Source: Aureobasidium sp. EXF-3400
Lineage: Eukaryota > Ascomycota > Dothideomycetes > Dothideales > Saccotheciaceae
Length of the DNA stretch: 64,000 nt
Direction: 5' to 3'
Assembly: GCA_024195585.1 (NCBI GenBank)
Contig: SWBL01000287.1
Span: 1 to 64,000, forward strand
Shown: piece by piece, positions 62,517-64,000 of the stretch
How the letters are laid out: each line of letters starts with the position of its first letter
How positions within the stretch are numbered: position 1 is the first letter of the stretch
The notes under the pieces: generated by a model
What the model saw: only the letters and a program-made list of their open reading frames with translations
Databases searched by the model: none
Told to the model about the DNA's origin: nothing
Made by a program: the position numbers and the translations under genes

Positions 62517-63660
62517 TTACAGGACGTTAGAGTGCATGCTTCTGTCGATGGGCTCTGTCAGAGCAGCAGTAGCACGCTGTTCGAGAGTTGAATTGTCCGA
62601 CTCAGCGGGGAGGTGTAAAGCGAACCGGCGTCTAAGATGAGGACTGAGCGATGGCGGCAGACGAGCAGCGACACCACGACTCTCTTTCTCGTAGACCAGC
62701 TCCTTCTCGCGAAGCTGAGGTGATGTTACCCCTTTTTGTGACGAATGGCTTCGAAGACGCTTTGTCAGAGTAGCAGATTTTCGCCGAGAGTATGTTGACA
62801 GGATGATCGCATTGCAGCCTTTGAGCGAGTCTGAGAAGATGCCATAGTTCCAGCTCTTCTTGTTTACACGGTGTCTTTCTCTGCCCAAGGCCGTGTTTGT
62901 CATGCTGATGCACAGAGTACACACGACAATGCAGCCGGCGGTGATATTCTGAGGAATGTGTTTGCAGACAGCGGCGTCTGAATAGTCTTGCCTTGCTTCC
63001 TTCAGGGGACGAGCGAAGCACGAAGCTGGTTGATTCTCAACCCGAAAGATCTGACACAAAACACAGTATGGCCTTTGTAACAGTTTGTGGTCGCCAGTGA
63101 TGTCTGTCAGCTGGATGATGGTGTTGAATGGCTTATCTGATAGGAGTATTGGCTTCTAGATAAGTGTTGATCATCCAGCGTGCGGTGAGTTGGGAAGAGC
63201 CAAGTTGAAGTTTGAATTTTCGAGACCGTATGTGGAATATTGAGCGACTCGGGGCAATTGATGATGCTGTCAAAGACCAAGGCTCTCGGGTCTTCAAGTT
63301 TTGGTAGGTTGTTCCCGATGTATGAAGTTTACTTGAGCAACATGGAGATGAAAACTTGGTGTGCAGAGTTAAGCAATCAGTTCTGTGAGGCTAGAGCCAT
63401 GAAGTCAGCAGATGAAAAGAGTATGCATGTGGAAGGGCATATGCTAACCTGTCCATATAGTAGTGTCATGACTGGAGTCGCAAGTGCAGCTTTGACGTCG
63501 TCGGTAGGAGAACTTCGATGAGACGAGAGATGGAGGAGTCGACGAGGGTGGAGGTCAGACTCGCTCCGGGTTGATGCCTGACTGGGAAAGAGCGCATAGT
63601 CGAGTCTGGGCACATGATTTCCTGCTGGGCGTCCCTTTGTTTTTGGCAAGACTGACGAAC
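62517..63660 (-). CDS. Probable multi-exon gene, unknown family, structure unresolved
   Basis: Several minus-strand segments look coding but in different frames, as in a spliced gene. Segment 63449..63660 (preceded by an intron-like 63661-63704, GTAAGT...AACAG) reads PKTKGRPAGNHVPRL and SPTDDVKAALATPVMTLLYGQ up to a GTTAGC donor. A second (about 63250) reads LEDPRALVFDSIINCPESLN. A third, from a TCTAG acceptor near 63160 to the TAG-type stop at 62517, reads LSDKPFNTIIQLTDITGD, LQRPYCVLCQIFRVEN and a possible membrane stretch ITAGCIVVCTLCISM. I could not fix every junction or a start codon, and recognise no family. The interval is a best outer estimate. Confidence 0.3.
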
Positions 63661-64000
63661 CTGTTAACGACGATCTCACCATCGGTTACGCGCATTGAAC
63701 TTACAAGGGAAGTGCTTCACCGAGGCACTGTCGTTCAGGAAGATGTCATTGCACGTCCGTTGGCGCGCAGCGCACTGTGTCAGAATAAGCCTTATAGCCC
63801 AGCGAGATAAAATCTGCGCTTCTGCGTTCGACAACAAGCAAATGTCTCGATCAAATGGGACTTATTGCAGCCACAGTGTACAACGGAGAGGGTGTGGTGA
63901 TGGGCGTGTAGGTGATGGGAGGCGAAAGAGTAAGAGTTGTTGTGATGGGAAGAGAAGAAGAAGAAGCGCGAAGGACGAGCACAAGTGATATGAAATCCGA
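63661..64000 (-). promoter_or_regulatory. Likely 5' region of the right-edge minus-strand gene
   Basis: Read on the minus strand, the last 100 bp are CT-rich (repeats of CTTCTTCTT type around 63940-63965), as in fungal promoters near the transcription start. An open frame (LLSNAEAQILSRWAIRLIL) joins in phase to the segment below across 63661-63704 but has no ATG. Confidence 0.3.

Noticed and set aside
1..64000. CRISPR array, bacterial operon, phage or intact transposon
   Set aside because: No regular direct repeats with spacers, no transposase or reverse-transcriptase motifs; spliceosomal introns throughout show a eukaryotic genome.

Overview
This window comes from the nuclear genome of a filamentous ascomycete (Pezizomycotina). 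The evidence is many short GT-AG introns (44-99 bp, two of about 180-230 bp), tight gene packing, and fungal-specific families: NRPS-like ATRR/NPS10, a modin-like protein, a Crh-type GH16, DUF4267, a WSC-domain hydrolase and a Sec10/NUS1 pair. Dothideomycetes, perhaps an Aureobasidium-like black yeast, is my best guess, but it rests on the overall look of the genes and not on a marker. All intron boundaries below were worked out by hand from splice consensus, reading phase and family conservation.

Layout. 0-9 kb: partial eS28 ribosomal protein (-), ER Hsp70 LHS1 (+), ER-type J-protein (-) head-to-head with RNA polymerase I subunit RPA43 (+), then CDC6 (-) head-to-head with MSH3 (+) across a promoter rich in cell-cycle boxes. 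12-23 kb: a broken ORF, a small secreted protein, ILM1 (-)/membrane dipeptidase (+), a DUF4267 protein, an epoxide-hydrolase-like enzyme, a secreted hydrolase with a WSC domain, and a modin-like gene interrupted by one in-frame TAG. 23-34 kb: mitochondrial uL5m (-), NIPA Mg transporter (-), Crh-type cell-wall transglycosylase (-), a tentative small two-exon gene (-), a GT8-like glycosyltransferase (-), MDM31 (-). 34-46 kb: a gene-poor 2.4 kb stretch, a multi-exon integral membrane protein, the A-T-R-R carboxylic acid reductase (probable glycine betaine reductase), an intron-containing tRNA-like gene (-), an SDR oxidoreductase (-), WDR70-type WD40 protein (-). 46-64 kb: an ABCC transporter with seven introns, a DUF7053-like protein, a Zn-cluster-less transcription-factor-like protein, exocyst Sec10 (-) head-to-head with NUS1 (+), an F-box-like protein, a decayed tRNA-Thr-like sequence, and an unresolved gene at the right edge.

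Most genes are housekeeping: ER folding and dolichol synthesis, secretion, rRNA transcription, replication licensing, mismatch repair, mitochondrial translation and morphology. There is no clear biosynthetic cluster, CRISPR array or intact transposon. The items most worth a second look are the CDC6/MSH3 promoter, the nonsense-interrupted modin-like gene, the ATRR enzyme, the odd tRNA-like locus, and the unassigned coding signals at 12.7-13.1, 28.7-29.1 and 62.5-63.7 kb.
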